From: Candidatus Igneacidithiobacillus taiwanensis
GTDB taxonomy: Bacteria > Pseudomonadota > Gammaproteobacteria > Acidithiobacillales > Acidithiobacillaceae
Direction of reading: 5' to 3'
Assembly: GCA_002341825.1 (NCBI GenBank)
Contig: DDOU01000169.1
Span: 18,782 to 23,933, forward strand
DNA length: 5,152 nt
Below are positions 1 to 5,152 of the stretch, in pieces (the stretch's first letter is position 1; each line of letters opens with the position of its first letter). Both the position numbers and the translations under genes were made by a program. The notes under the pieces are model-generated. The model did not search any database and was not told the origin of the DNA. It saw only the letters and a program-made list of their open reading frames with translations.

Positions 1-62
1 GCAAAAATGCTCTCGCCGCGCATTTGGCAGCGACTGCAGTCCGAGAGGCCGATGGTTTTCAT
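1..62 (-). CDS. 5' end of an unidentified gene with an N-terminal CxxC, truncated by the window edge
   Basis: On the minus strand an ATG at 62-60 overlaps the trmB stop (TGA, 61-59) as ATGA, and the frame stays open to the window edge (20 full codons). The visible residues begin [12 protein letters not shown] and continue with QMRGESIF. A Cys-x-x-Cys at residues 9-12 followed by Arg and a Ser-x-Phe resembles the start of some Crp/Fnr-family regulators, where such cysteines can bind metal or an Fe-S cluster, but 20 residues are too few to name a family. No Shine-Dalgarno sequence is visible in the end of trmB, so translation would depend on coupling to trmB. The ATGA junction and the gene-like peptide are the only evidence. 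It could instead be non-coding sequence downstream of trmB. Confidence 0.45.
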   Translation of the reverse strand, partial: MKTIGLSDCSRCQMRGESIF

Positions 63-745
63 TCGGGTTTGGTGCAAAAACGCAGATCAAAAACCCGGTG
101 CCCGAGGGCCTGACCACGCCGCTCAAAGCGTGTTGGGATGCGGTTTTCCGGGGCAGCTGCATAGTTACCGGCACCGGCGAGATTCTGCCAACCGGGGAGG
201 GATTCGACGGTTTGCAGCATATGCTCGGCATAGGGCTCCCAATCGGTAGCCAGCTGTAATTCGCCGCCGGGGCGCAGCACGCGCTGCAGCAGCTGCAGAA
301 ACTCTACCTGAATCAGACGTCGCTTGTGGTGCCGCTTTTTCGGCCAGGGATCGGGAAACTGGATGACGATGAGGGAAAATACCGCGGCCGGAAGGGCGCG
401 TAGCCAAGGCACGATATCTGCCGGTAGCACGCGCAGGTTCTGCAATTGTGCTGCCTCCGCCTGCAACAAGAGGGCGCCGACCCCGGGGCGATGGACCTCC
501 GCCCCGATGCAGCCCCAATCGGGATGGTTGGCGGCGAAATGTGCCAAATGCGCACCATTGCCAAAGCCAATCTCGAGCAGTAGCGGTGTCGATTGCGGCC
601 AAGGCGACTGCCAGGGTGCGTCTGCATCCAAGAAATAGCTCGCACCGCGTTCGGCCAGAACGCGCTCTTGCGCATCGGTCAAACGTCCCTGGCGCAGGAC
701 GAAGCTACGGATGGGACGCATCTTGGGCTTGAGCGACTCGTTCAT
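59..745 (-). CDS. trmB: tRNA (guanine-N7-)-methyltransferase TrmB
   Basis: This 228-residue protein is predicted to use S-adenosylmethionine to methylate N7 of G46 in the tRNA variable loop, in the cytoplasm. It carries the family landmarks in order: [14 protein letters not shown] near the N-terminus (10-23), the Rossmann SAM-binding motif [10 protein letters not shown] (58-67), the acidic strand end E83, the signature [15 protein letters not shown] (129-143), [10 protein letters not shown] in the C-terminal half, and a final [12 protein letters not shown] block matching the usual T-[RK]-F-E-x-R-G-x-x-L-G-H. Length is normal for the family. The ATG at 745 was chosen because an upstream in-frame ATG at 754 lies inside the predicted -10 box; an internal ATG at 721 (Met9) is a second option. 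There is no Shine-Dalgarno site before 745, so the mRNA may be leaderless. The frame stays open far upstream, antisense to purE, but that part is not coding. The gene is divergent from purE and overlaps the next gene by ATGA. Confidence 0.95.
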   Translation of the reverse strand: MNESLKPKMRPIRSFVLRQGRLTDAQERVLAERGASYFLDADAPWQSPWPQSTPLLLEIGFGNGAHLAHFAANHPDWGCIGAEVHRPGVGALLLQAEAAQLQNLRVLPADIVPWLRALPAAVFSLIVIQFPDPWPKKRHHKRRLIQVEFLQLLQRVLRPGGELQLATDWEPYAEHMLQTVESLPGWQNLAGAGNYAAAPENRIPTRFERRGQALGHRVFDLRFCTKPE

Positions 746-757
746 GCCCGGCATTAT
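729..757 (+). promoter_or_regulatory. Candidate sigma-70 promoter for the purE-purK-kinase operon
   Basis: TTGAGC (729-734, four of six to TTGACA) is separated by exactly 17 bp from CATTAT (752-757, four of six to TATAAT). This would start transcription near 764 and give a leader of about 30 nt that includes the purE ribosome binding site. The -35 lies inside the trmB coding start and the -10 overlaps the trmB -10 on the other strand. The match is moderate. An alternative -10, TATACC at 755-760, has a worse spacer of 20 bp. No E. coli-like PurR operator is recognisable here. Confidence 0.4.
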
Positions 758-761
758 ACCA
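753..761 (-). promoter_or_regulatory. Extended -10 promoter element for trmB
   Basis: Read on the minus strand, 761-753 is TGGTATAAT: a perfect sigma-70 -10 hexamer preceded by the TGn extension. No good -35 is seen at 16-18 bp (around 775-782 the minus strand is TTCGGC-like or poorer), which extended -10 promoters tolerate. A start site 6-8 nt downstream would fall at about 747-745, on or next to the trmB ATG. The call rests on consensus match and position only. Confidence 0.6.
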
Positions 762-780
762 AGTTTCCGGCCAGCCGCCG

Positions 781-786
781 AAGGAG
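781..786 (+). promoter_or_regulatory. Strong ribosome binding site for purE
   Basis: AAGGAG ends 7 nt before the ATG at 794 and fixes the purE start there, although the frame is open from 593. It is the best Shine-Dalgarno match seen before any gene start in the window. Confidence 0.85.
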
Positions 787-793
787 AGAGAGG

Positions 794-1294
794 ATGCAGC
801 AAGGGCCCGTCGTCGGCGTCGTCATGGGTAGTCAGAGCGACTGGGAGATCATGCAGGCGGCAACCCAGATTCTCGCGCTCCTGCAGATTCCCCACGAGGC
901 GCGGGTAGTCTCGGCGCACCGCACTCCCGACTTGCTTTTCCAGTATGCCGAAGAAGCCGCTGGCCGCGGGCTGCAGGCAATCATTGCCGGTGCCGGCGGC
1001 GCGGCGCATCTGCCGGGTATGCTGGCGGCGAAGACCCTGATTCCGGTGCTTGGCGTGCCGGTACCTTCGCGGCACCTGCAGGGGCAGGATTCCCTGCTTT
1101 CCATCGTGCAGATGCCCAAGGGTGTGCCGGTGGCGACCTTTGCCATTGGCACCGCTGGGGCAGCCAATGCCGCCCTCTTTGCCGCTGCACAACTGGCGTT
1201 GCACGACACTGCACTGCGCGCCCGCCTCGAGCAGTTTCGCGCCGCGCAGACGGCGCAGGCCCTGCAAAGCCAGCTACCGCCAGCATCGCCATGA
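794..1294 (+). CDS. purE: N5-carboxyaminoimidazole ribonucleotide mutase PurE (class I)
   Basis: PurE moves the carboxyl group of N5-CAIR, the PurK product, to carbon 4 to give CAIR in de novo purine synthesis. It acts in the cytoplasm, and class I enzymes are octameric. The 166-residue product matches the family length (about 160-170) and shows the diagnostic blocks: VVMGSQSDW (9-17), the phosphate-binding loop; VVSAHRTPD (38-46) with the catalytic His42; [10 protein letters not shown] (66-75), the active-site glycine loop; and the downstream [20 protein letters not shown] stretch. A class I (PurK-dependent) assignment fits the adjacent purK. The start is set by AAGGAG at 781-786. The stop TGA overlaps the purK ATG as ATGA at 1291-1294, indicating translational coupling and roughly equal expression. 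I see no damage or missing residue. Confidence 0.97.
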   Translation: MQQGPVVGVVMGSQSDWEIMQAATQILALLQIPHEARVVSAHRTPDLLFQYAEEAAGRGLQAIIAGAGGAAHLPGMLAAKTLIPVLGVPVPSRHLQGQDSLLSIVQMPKGVPVATFAIGTAGAANAALFAAAQLALHDTALRARLEQFRAAQTAQALQSQLPPASP

Positions 1295-2415
1295 TCGCAC
1301 CCGGCAGCACCATCGGCATCCTTGGCGGTGGCCAACTCGGCATGATGTTGGCACTCGCAGCACGTCGTTTCGATTGTGCCGTCTGGGTCTATGACCCCGA
1401 TCCCGATGCCCCGGCAGCAGCGATTGCAGAGCGCCACATCTGCGCCCCCTTCGAGCAGGAAACGGCGCTGGCAGCGTTCTGCGCCGGGGTTGCTGCCATT
1501 ACCGTCGAACGCGAGCAGATTCCGCGGGCAACCCTCGAATTCTGCGCCCAGCACAGCATCCTGCGCCCCAACCCCGGTTCCGTGGCCATTGCCCAAGACC
1601 GTATCCGCGAAAAAACCTTCTTCCGCGAGCTCGGCTTGGCAACCGCTGAATTTGCCGTCCTCCGTACCCCCGCCGACTTGGCGGCGGCGCAAACGATTCC
1701 CTATCCCGCTCTGCTCAAAACCGCCCAGGATGGCTATGACGGCAAGGGCCAACTGCGCTTACCAAGCCCCGAAGCACTGGCGCCGGCGTGGCAGGAGCTC
1801 GGGCAACGCCCGGCAATCGTCGAAGCCATGGTCCCCTTGCAGCAGGAGTTTTCGGTCATTCTGGCACGCAATAGCGCCGGCTTGGCGGTATTCTATCCTC
1901 TCGCCGAAAATCGTCATCGCCAGGGCATCCTCGATCTCAGTATCGTGCCGGCGGCGCTGCCCGATGCCGTGCAAGACCAGGCGCGGCGCTGGGCGCTGCA
2001 GATTGCCGAGGCTCTCGACTATATAGGCGTGCTAGCGGTGGAGTTCTTTCACAGCGTCGATGGCAGGCTGCTCCTCAACGAAATGGCGCCGCGCCCCCAC
2101 AATAGCGGTCATTTTAGCCTCGATGCCTGCGTGCATAGCCAGTTCGACCAGCAACTGCGCAGCTTGCTCGACCTGCCCCTCGGCGATACCCGCCTGCTCT
2201 CGCCAGTGGTGATGCTAAATCTCCTCGGCGATCTCTGGCTCGATGGCGCGCTCGATTGGGGGCACTGGCTGCGCCACCCCCAGGTCAAGCCCTACCTGTA
2301 TGGCAAGAAAGAGGCACGGCGTGGCCGCAAAATGGGGCATCTGAACATCCTTGCCGCAAGCCGGGAGGCAGCCCTGCGGACCGTGGCCGAGCTGCGCGGC
2401 GGCGAGGTGGGCTGA
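1291..2415 (+). CDS. purK: N5-carboxyaminoimidazole ribonucleotide synthase PurK
   Basis: PurK is an ATP-grasp enzyme that uses ATP and bicarbonate to carboxylate 5-aminoimidazole ribonucleotide to unstable N5-CAIR, which PurE then rearranges. The 374-residue product is of normal length. Visible landmarks are the N-terminal substrate-binding [10 protein letters not shown] (10-19), an ATP-grasp lysine and glycine loop [12 protein letters not shown] (143-154), the metal/ATP-site segment [12 protein letters not shown] (263-274), and the C-terminal [16 protein letters not shown] (337-352) that is typical of PurK. The start ATG overlaps the purE stop by 4 nt, so the pair is translationally coupled and needs no separate ribosome site. 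The next gene begins 3 nt after its stop. Nothing is unusual apart from its neighbour downstream. Confidence 0.97.
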   Translation: MIAPGSTIGILGGGQLGMMLALAARRFDCAVWVYDPDPDAPAAAIAERHICAPFEQETALAAFCAGVAAITVEREQIPRATLEFCAQHSILRPNPGSVAIAQDRIREKTFFRELGLATAEFAVLRTPADLAAAQTIPYPALLKTAQDGYDGKGQLRLPSPEALAPAWQELGQRPAIVEAMVPLQQEFSVILARNSAGLAVFYPLAENRHRQGILDLSIVPAALPDAVQDQARRWALQIAEALDYIGVLAVEFFHSVDGRLLLNEMAPRPHNSGHFSLDACVHSQFDQQLRSLLDLPLGDTRLLSPVVMLNLLGDLWLDGALDWGHWLRHPQVKPYLYGKKEARRGRKMGHLNILAASREAALRTVAELRGGEVG

Positions 2416-2418
2416 GGC

Positions 2419-3294
2419 GTGGAGCTTGCCCGTCTCCTCGAGCAGAAACTGGGCGGACACTGGCAGGTCGAGCCCAGTGGCGGCAGTGATGCCTACCGAT
2501 TTTATCGGGCGGCTAGTGCCAGCGCCTGCCTGTTTCTCAAGGTTGGTAAAGAGTCAGCGCATTTGGCTGCCGAGCAAGAGGGTCTCCTCGCTCTGCAGGC
2601 GGCAGCGGCGCCGGTGCCGCAGGTCTATGGCCTCTGGGAGATGGCCGGCGAGCATGTTCTTGCCCTCACCTTTCTTGCCTTCCAGCACCGTAGCGCCGAA
2701 GACTGGGGACGGCTGGGAAGCGTGCTGGCCCGTCTACACACCCCAGCTTGGCCACAGTTTGGCTGGCGGCAGAACAACTTTCTCGGTGCTACCCCGCAGC
2801 GCAATACCCCAACGCCGGGAGCCAGCGCTGCCGATTGGCTAGCATTTTTCCAGCAGCAACGTTTGGCGCCGATGCTGGAAAAGCTCGGGCCCAGTCTGCA
2901 AGCAGCGGAACAAGAGCTCTTTACCCGCCTTCTCGCTAGCCTGCCGGCGATCCTCGACGGACACGCACCGCGCGCCTCCCTTACCCATGGAGATCTTTGG
3001 GCCGGCAATTGGGGGGTGGATGTAGACGGTGCCGTCTGGCTTTTCGACCCGGCGGTAGCGGTAACGGACCGCGAAATGGACCTTGCCATGCTCGAACTCT
3101 TCAGCACCCCGCCCGCAACCTTTTGGCAGGCATACCGGAGCCTGGCGCAGCCCGATTTCGACCCGCAGGGCTACGCTCGCCGCCGCCCGCTCTACCAACT
3201 CTATCATTTGCTCAACCACTGGCTCTTGTTTGGCCGCTCCTACGCCGGGCAGGCCGTGGCAGCCTGCCGTGCGGCCCTCAGCGGCGGCGGGTGA
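2419..3294 (+). CDS. Fructosamine/ribulosamine kinase family protein (FN3K-like, YniA-like)
   Basis: This family is related to aminoglycoside phosphotransferases and phosphorylates ketoamines formed when sugars react with amino groups; the 3-phosphate is unstable, so the amine is released. Many bacterial members prefer ribulosamines or erythrulosamines, and the exact substrate cannot be read here. The 291-residue product (usual about 290) shows a glycine-rich N-lobe turn PSGGSDAYRF (19-28), an ATP lysine in LFLKV (Lys41), the family block FGWRQNNFLGATPQRN, the catalytic loop HGDLWAGNW (190-198, Asp192), the metal-binding FDP (209-211), and TDREMDLAMLELF from about 215. No cysteine sits in the glycine-rich turn, unlike family members with a redox-switch Cys there; Cys37 lies later. 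The GTG start is favoured by the 3-nt gap after purK and a GAGGTG at 2404-2409. The 3' end overlaps dsbB convergently by 17 bp. Confidence 0.9.
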   Translation: MELARLLEQKLGGHWQVEPSGGSDAYRFYRAASASACLFLKVGKESAHLAAEQEGLLALQAAAAPVPQVYGLWEMAGEHVLALTFLAFQHRSAEDWGRLGSVLARLHTPAWPQFGWRQNNFLGATPQRNTPTPGASAADWLAFFQQQRLAPMLEKLGPSLQAAEQELFTRLLASLPAILDGHAPRASLTHGDLWAGNWGVDVDGAVWLFDPAVAVTDREMDLAMLELFSTPPATFWQAYRSLAQPDFDPQGYARRRPLYQLYHLLNHWLLFGRSYAGQAVAACRAALSGGG

Positions 3295-3772
3295 GCAGCA
3301 CTGCCAGCGTCAACAGCAACGCACAAGCAAGAAAGAAAGCGAGACTCCAGTGGGTGATTGGCCAGCCCAGGAGCCGATGCGCGCCGGCAACGGCGCAGGA
3401 GCCTTGCCCCGTCAGGGCCGAGGCCAAGGGACTGCTGATGGCTGGCGAAGAAAAAACCGTTTGCGGTAGCAACTGGATGTTTGCACACGCTTCTACCCGG
3501 TGTTGCGCCGCAATATCGGCAAGATGCCACTGCCAGGCAGCCAAGATCGCTCCGACGCCGGCGGCGATGCCAGCCAAGGCCCAAGACCATCGTCGCAGCA
3601 CAAAAAATCCTAGTAGAATCAAAAAAATCATAGCCAGGTCGGCGAGTCGCTGGTAGATACACAGACTGCAGGGCGGCACTTGCCGGGCAAACTGCAGATA
3701 CAGCACGAGCGCCAAGCCTGCGAGTCCCGCAAGCCCGGCAAGACCCGCCAGCATCGCTGCGCCATGCCTCAT
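3278..3772 (-). CDS. dsbB: Disulfide bond formation protein B (DsbB family)
   Basis: DsbB is an inner-membrane protein that re-oxidises a periplasmic thiol oxidase such as DsbA and passes the electrons to quinone. This 164-residue version has four predicted membrane helices. It has both redox pairs: CSLC (35-38) in the first periplasmic loop, followed by IYQR whose Arg42 matches the quinone-site arginine of E. coli DsbB, and Cys96 with Cys126 in the second loop. A Pro-x-x-x-Trp entry to the last helix (WPITHW) also fits. The start at 3772 makes an ATGA overlap with the upstream dsbG-like stop. An in-frame ATG at 3796, preceded by GGAAGAG, would add 8 residues and is a real alternative. Helix 1 is built from LAG tripeptide repeats. 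The gene is co-transcribed with the DsbG-like gene, so that protein is an obvious candidate partner. Its end overlaps the kinase gene. Confidence 0.92.
   Translation of the reverse strand: MRHGAAMLAGLAGLAGLAGLALVLYLQFARQVPPCSLCIYQRLADLAMIFLILLGFFVLRRWSWALAGIAAGVGAILAAWQWHLADIAAQHRVEACANIQLLPQTVFSSPAISSPLASALTGQGSCAVAGAHRLLGWPITHWSLAFFLACALLLTLAVLLTRRR
3722..3757 (-). repeat. Degenerate 9-bp tandem repeat encoding LAG units in DsbB helix 1
   Basis: About four imperfect copies of a 9-nt unit (of the type CTTGCGGGA/CTCGCAGGC) encode Leu-Ala-Gly repeated in register, residues 8-20 of the 3772-start protein. Copies differ mainly at third positions, so the repeat is old or under selection for the protein sequence. 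Unit loss or gain would change helix 1 length by three residues without a frameshift. Confidence 0.6.
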
Positions 3773-4422
3773 TTGGCGTCGAGAATTTCCTGCCATTGCT
3801 CTTCCGTGGGCAGATTGACCAAATAGTGCTCTTGGCCCTGACTCCGATACACGAGGAGGGGAACGGTAACCACACCCGGGGGAACACTATCGAGGAGGGA
3901 CTCTTTTCCCTCCAGAAAGGCAAAATTGCGGTGCAGGATGCCTGCCTCTTTGGCGACCAGGGTGGGATCCGCCGGAGCGATGCCACCCTCCGGTCGACCA
4001 TCACGAATAGCAAAGCCGCTCTCGTTCTTTGCCAAGGCGGCACGTGGGTCTGCAGCCGATAAAATTGCCGCCGCCTTGGCGTGACTCGAAGGACTCAGAA
4101 ATCCGACCACCACCACCCGCAGGCGCAGTTTACCCTTGGCCACCTTTTCTTGCAGCTGGTCGTAGAGTTTGTGGCAGTAAGGACAGTTGGGGTCCAGAAA
4201 AAGGTAAACCACCGGGCCCTGCTTGCCTTCGGCAATGTACTGGGTGTGGGTGAGGGCTTGCCAGAAATAGTCATCGCGCTCCGCGTTGGCCGCCGAGGCG
4301 GGTTCGCTCGCGCCCGCGAGCAGAAAAAAAAGACCAAGGAAAGCAAAAAGATGGAGAGGTACTTTAGTGGGCATCGATGCGTACCAAGGAGATTTGCTGA
4401 CGACTGTAGAGTTCGTAGGCAT
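3769..4422 (-). CDS. Exported DsbG/DsbC-like thiol:disulfide interchange protein lacking the dimerisation domain
   Basis: The protein is a periplasmic thioredoxin-fold oxidoreductase. Of 217 residues, a signal peptide covers roughly 17-44 (hydrophobic core 25-38, probable cleavage after the ASA at 42-44). The mature part starts almost at once with YFWQALTHTQYIAEGK, like the catalytic domain of DsbG. The active site is CPYC (80-83), the DsbG motif. Further matches are VVVVGFLSPSSHAKAAAIL (103-121) and a cis-Pro at 188. The residue before the cis-Pro is Val187 (TVP), as in DsbA, whereas DsbC and DsbG usually have Thr. The N-terminal dimerisation domain of DsbC/DsbG is missing, so it is probably monomeric. 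Start choice: ATG 4422 has GGGAG 7 nt upstream. ATG 4374 (Met17) lacks a Shine-Dalgarno site but gives a more classical signal peptide and only an 11-nt overlap with the glycosyltransferase gene. A dsbB gene follows. Confidence 0.85.
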   Translation of the reverse strand: MPTNSTVVSKSPWYASMPTKVPLHLFAFLGLFFLLAGASEPASAANAERDDYFWQALTHTQYIAEGKQGPVVYLFLDPNCPYCHKLYDQLQEKVAKGKLRLRVVVVGFLSPSSHAKAAAILSAADPRAALAKNESGFAIRDGRPEGGIAPADPTLVAKEAGILHRNFAFLEGKESLLDSVPPGVVTVPLLVYRSQGQEHYLVNLPTEEQWQEILDAK

Positions 4423-5152
4423 GGTAGAGCTCCCGCAGGTTTTCTTGGCTGGTGAGATCGGCGTGTAAGGCTGGAAGATCGCGTTGCGGCAGTACCAAAA
4501 ATAGTGGCCCCGGATGCTTGGCGAGGAGCTGGGGGATCTGTTGTTGTGGATTCGTAAGTTGTGTCGCCGTCATGGCACCGCGCCCGGCATAAAAAAGGAA
4601 ACTCGGTTCCCACCAGCGCCAAGTGGCGAGGGAGTAGGGCCGGCTGCCCTCCATGCCGCGTACCATCTCCCCCATGTGCACCGAGGGTTTGAGACGGTCG
4701 AGGGCAGGTAGCAGCAGGAGCACCAAGCAAAAGGTCAGGGCTACCGCTCCCGCGCCGAGACTGCCGATCACACCCAAAAACTGCCCACGATAGACAAAGT
4801 ACAGGGCCAGTAGTGCCGCAGCCAGATAGGGCAGACCTATGTAGGCGACTGCGCCCAACGGTGGAATCTGCTGCGGTACCAGGGTGGCGCCGAGTCCGAG
4901 TAGGATGCCGCCCAGCGCCGCCAGCGCCACGAGGGAGGCGACAATCCCGCGTCCGCTCAGGGCATGGACGCCGGAGAGGGCCAGCTCCACCCGCCAGGCG
5001 AGAAGAGCGAGCAGGGGCGGGTATGCCTCCCAGACATAGTTGGGTAGCTTGGTCGCGCCCAGGCTGAAGAAGGCGATCCAAAGCCCGGCCCAGAGCCCAA
5101 AAAAGAGCAGGTCGGGACGCGAGCGAAAGTACTCGCGACGCTGCAGCCAGAG
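4364..5152 (-). CDS. ArnT/PMT-family membrane glycosyltransferase, C-terminal part (5' end outside the window)
   Basis: The frame is open from the window edge to TAA at 4366-4364 and gives the last 262 residues of a polytopic protein. About five hydrophobic helices are visible (roughly 15-32, 43-58, 70-94, 100-122, 124-150), then a soluble C-terminal region of about 110 residues. Hallmarks of the GT83/PMT-like group are SLGATKLPNY (30-39) followed by EAYPPLLALL (42-51), and the later segment EPSFLFYAGRG (182-192). Such enzymes transfer a sugar from a lipid-phosphate donor to lipid A, protein or another envelope acceptor at the periplasmic face of the membrane. ArnT itself transfers aminoarabinose, but the substrate cannot be read here because the catalytic N-terminal loops are outside the window. 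A GTG at 4990 is an internal codon, not the start. The end overlaps the dsbG-like gene by 11 or 59 nt depending on that gene's start, so the genes are co-transcribed. Confidence 0.88.
   Translation of the reverse strand, partial: LWLQRREYFRSRPDLLFFGLWAGLWIAFFSLGATKLPNYVWEAYPPLLALLAWRVELALSGVHALSGRGIVASLVALAALGGILLGLGATLVPQQIPPLGAVAYIGLPYLAAALLALYFVYRGQFLGVIGSLGAGAVALTFCLVLLLLPALDRLKPSVHMGEMVRGMEGSRPYSLATWRWWEPSFLFYAGRGAMTATQLTNPQQQIPQLLAKHPGPLFLVLPQRDLPALHADLTSQENLRELYHAYELYSRQQISLVRIDAH

Noticed and set aside
283..297. Palindrome CTGCAGCAGCTGCAG that looks like an operator or repeat.
   Set aside because: It lies in trmB and is explained by alternating Leu and Gln codons (LQLLQ).
746..793. 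Search for a purine riboswitch or PurR operator upstream of purE.
   Set aside because: The predicted leader of about 30 nt is too short for a riboswitch, and no PurR-like inverted repeat is visible.
746..1267. Long minus-strand open frame continuing upstream of trmB, antisense to purE, giving a 402-residue reading.
   Set aside because: Only the part from 745 down matches TrmB. The rest mirrors purE, has Cys/Gly/Arg-rich shadow composition, and is expected in GC-rich DNA.
832..1752. A 306-residue minus-strand open frame across purE and purK.
   Set aside because: It is antisense to two clearly conserved genes, has no ribosome site of note, and its translation has a shadow-like Cys- and Gly-rich composition with no recognisable motif.
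3240..4043. A 267-residue minus-strand open frame over dsbB and the DsbG-like gene.
   Set aside because: It is a frame shadow. The Cys pairs and helices of DsbB are in the other frame.
4988..4990. GTG at 4990 as the start of the glycosyltransferase-like protein.
   Set aside because: The same frame continues upstream to the window edge with conserved family residues (ATKLPNY, then a YPPL), so the GTG is internal.
4095..5081. A 328-residue minus-strand open frame overlapping the glycosyltransferase and DsbG-like genes.
   Set aside because: It is rich in Arg, Pro and Ser, has no membrane helices, and lies in a different frame from two recognisable proteins.

Overview
This is a gene-dense bacterial chromosomal segment of about 60% GC by eye. 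It has two divergent transcription units that share a 48-bp intergenic region, and a third unit that runs convergently into the second. Several things suggest a proteobacterium: a class I PurE with a separate PurK, a TrmB of proteobacterial type, a quinone-linked DsbB beside a DsbG-like thioredoxin-fold protein, and an ArnT/PMT-type membrane glycosyltransferase. The codon and residue flavour (Ala/Gln/Leu-rich) would fit Acidithiobacillia or a related beta/gamma lineage, but nothing in the window proves this. I see no IS element, CRISPR array, tRNA, rRNA or integrase.

Left unit (minus strand, 745 to 1): trmB encodes tRNA (guanine-N7)-methyltransferase. It is followed through an ATGA overlap by the first 20 codons of another gene that leaves the window; its N-terminus carries a CxxC motif.

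Middle unit (plus strand, 794 to 3294): purE, purK and a fructosamine/ribulosamine-kinase-family gene form a tight operon (ATGA overlap, then a 3-nt gap). PurK and PurE carry out the two-step carboxylation of AIR to CAIR in purine synthesis. The kinase family repairs sugar-damaged (glycated) amines.

The 746-793 gap holds a strong extended -10 for trmB that overlaps a plausible -10 for purE on the other strand. This makes a compact bidirectional promoter, and the trmB mRNA may be leaderless.

Right unit (minus strand, 5152 to 3278): the C-terminal 262 residues of a polytopic ArnT/PMT-family glycosyltransferase, then an exported DsbG-like protein with a CPYC site and no dimerisation domain, then a DsbB-type membrane oxidoreductase. 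All three overlap one another. The dsbB end overlaps the kinase gene end tail-to-tail by 17 bp, with no terminator between them. The dsb pair suggests a small self-contained periplasmic thiol-oxidation module.

Most of the window is ordinary housekeeping. The points most worth a second look are the shared promoter, the amine-repair kinase in the purEK operon, and the monomeric DsbG-like/DsbB pair.
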